Origin: Chitinophagales bacterium
GTDB lineage: Bacteria; Bacteroidota; Bacteroidia; Chitinophagales; UBA2359
DNA length: 16,342 bases
Assembly: GCA_020629335.1 (NCBI GenBank)
Contig: JAHDDN010000081.1
Span: 1-16,342 of the forward strand
Reading direction: 5' to 3'
Below the pieces are notes generated by a model. That model saw nothing but the letters and a program-made list of their open reading frames with translations. It was not told the DNA's origin and made no database searches. Position numbers and translations under genes: made by a program. Each line of letters begins with the position of its first letter. The first letter of the stretch is position 1. Below are positions 15,748 through 16,342 of the stretch, piece by piece.

Positions 15748-15876
15748 AGGGCGGACACATAGGTCCGCCCCTACGTTTTTTTATTTTTATTTGGGGCTTC
15801 CCCATTTTAATTTTTCATCGGAGGGCGGACACATAGGTCCGCCCCTACGTTTTTTTATTTTTATTTGGGGCTTCCC
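15748..15876 (-). repeat. Tandem pair of REP hairpins in an identical 55 bp direct repeat
   Basis: Positions 15748-15802 and 15822-15876 are identical. Each unit has stem GGGCGGAC/GTCCGCCC around ACATAG (15749-15770; 15823-15844), CTAC (15771-15774; 15845-15848), a T-rich stretch, and GGGGCTTCCC. Compared with the cores at 3290 and 8748, a G-C pair in the stem is swapped to C-G on both arms, so pairing is kept. Left of the second unit is TTTTTCATCGG, the same inner arm as at 8728-8746, but the matching right arm is absent. The stretch 15877-15956 after it is AT-rich and shows nothing recognisable. Confidence 0.85.
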
Positions 15877-15956
15877 TCGCTTCGTATTTTTCACCTGTTC
15901 CCCATTACAAAAAATTAATCAACAAATCAAAAATCACTAAATCAACAAGTGGCTCG

Positions 15957-16096
15957 GTCGGGCTGTCCGCTATTATGTGGCTATGCTCCTCCTACTCTGC
16001 TAAGCGCTGCTTGTCTGCCCTTCGGGCCAGCCATCGCATCACTAAGCGCCGTAAGTCGCAGCATGGCCGCCACATACCGCTACCATCCCTAAGCCG
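15957..16096 (-). repeat. Structured repeat block, family A copy 3
   Basis: Read on the minus strand, this 140 bp block runs from GGCTTAGGGATGG to GGACAGCCCGAC. It keeps the P1 helix TATGTGGC/GCCACATA, a shortened P2 (ATGCT/AGCAT) and an apical GCCC-GAA-GGGC hairpin (about 16017-16027). In copies 1 and 2 the REP core follows on the same strand as CTAC-ended. Here the nearest core is about 80 bp away and has the opposite orientation relative to the block. Confidence 0.82.
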
Positions 16097-16128
16097 AAAA
16101 CTAGCGATGAGTGATGAGCGCATAGCGT

Positions 16129-16163
16129 TTAGTATTTAAATTCGTCTTTGAAGGCGCATTTTA
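16129..16163 (-). pseudogene. Remnant of a duplicated gene 3' end
   Basis: On the minus strand this reads KCAFKDEFKY followed by TAA. The same segment occurs at 16201-16229 within the upstream partial gene as KCALKDEFKY, 26 of 29 bases identical. Two of the three differences are silent, and one changes Leu to Phe. It looks like the last codons of a tandem paralogue, or of the gene's original end, left after rearrangement. Confidence 0.5.
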
Positions 16164-16178
16164 ATGATGAATGATGAA

Positions 16179-16342
16179 CTATAAATGATGAATTTCTCCA
16201 TACTTAAATTCGTCTTTGAGGGCACATTTGATCATTAGGGAGTATTCTGCATTGGGTTGTTGAGCTTTTGCTAATAAAGCTTGTGCGCCAACCCTCAATT
16301 CTTCGGGAAAAGCCTTTGTTGCTAATATGTAGACTTGCTTTA
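16179..16342 (-). CDS. C-terminal part of an unrecognised protein (runs off the window)
   Basis: The minus strand is open from the window end to a TAG at 16179-16181, giving 53 residues, including VYILATKAFPEELRVGAQAL and MIKCALKDEFKYGEIHHL. Alternating hydrophobic and charged residues suggest a helical, probably cytosolic protein. I cannot name the family from this fragment. The last residues GEIHHL may be a new ending, because the duplicate just downstream stops directly after the equivalent KY. Confidence 0.55.
   Translation of the reverse strand, partial: KQVYILATKAFPEELRVGAQALLAKAQQPNAEYSLMIKCALKDEFKYGEIHHL

Noticed and set aside
15748..15876. Possible CRISPR-like array from repeated palindromes
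   Set aside because: Only two full units, repeats that include the spacer-like stretch, no cas genes and no unique spacers. The units fit REP hairpins.

Overview
This window looks like chromosomal DNA of a Bacteroidota bacterium, possibly Saprospirales-like. The reasons are the AT-rich composition, a SusC/SusD (RagA/RagB) outer-membrane pair, lipoprotein signals, a promoter of the Bacteroidota TTTG/TAnnTTTG type, the near absence of Shine-Dalgarno sequences, and many palindromic intergenic repeats. The order-level placement is inference, and no rRNA, tRNA or CRISPR array was seen.

Positions 1-5.1 kb hold minus-strand housekeeping genes. They are a KdsC-like HAD phosphatase, a NupC-type nucleoside transporter, a bifunctional-nuclease (DUF151) protein with a C-terminal UVR motif, and etfB-etfA for electron transfer flavoprotein. 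The nuclease and etf genes are separated by two kinds of structured repeat. At 5.3-7.6 kb, on the plus strand, lie a small TPR protein and the replicative helicase dnaB. Between them is a cluster of three perfect and one near-perfect DnaA boxes beside an AT-rich stretch: a candidate replication origin, or a DnaA-controlled dnaB promoter.

At 7.8-8.6 kb an unrecognised secreted protein is bracketed by repeats: a GTAG-type REP hairpin 18 nt before its start codon and a large structured repeat 2 nt after its stop codon. From 8.9 to 14.7 kb a minus-strand locus encodes a SusC-like TonB-dependent transporter, a SusD-like lipoprotein and a third lipoprotein. A well-matched promoter and a leader of about 180 nt precede it. 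pdxJ (vitamin B6 synthesis) follows, with its upstream region filled by tandem REP hairpins. The window ends in the 3' end of an unrecognised gene whose last codons are partly duplicated downstream.

The most unusual content is the repeat family. Three copies of a 133-140 bp block have near-identical ends and a variable middle that keeps base pairing (compensatory changes). In two copies the block is followed by a REP hairpin held inside perfect 19-21 bp inverted arms whose sequence differs completely between copies. This suggests that structure, rather than sequence, is what is kept or generated. A second, smaller structured family occurs twice. The DnaB C-terminus (EDDNIPF) resembles the SSB acidic tip.
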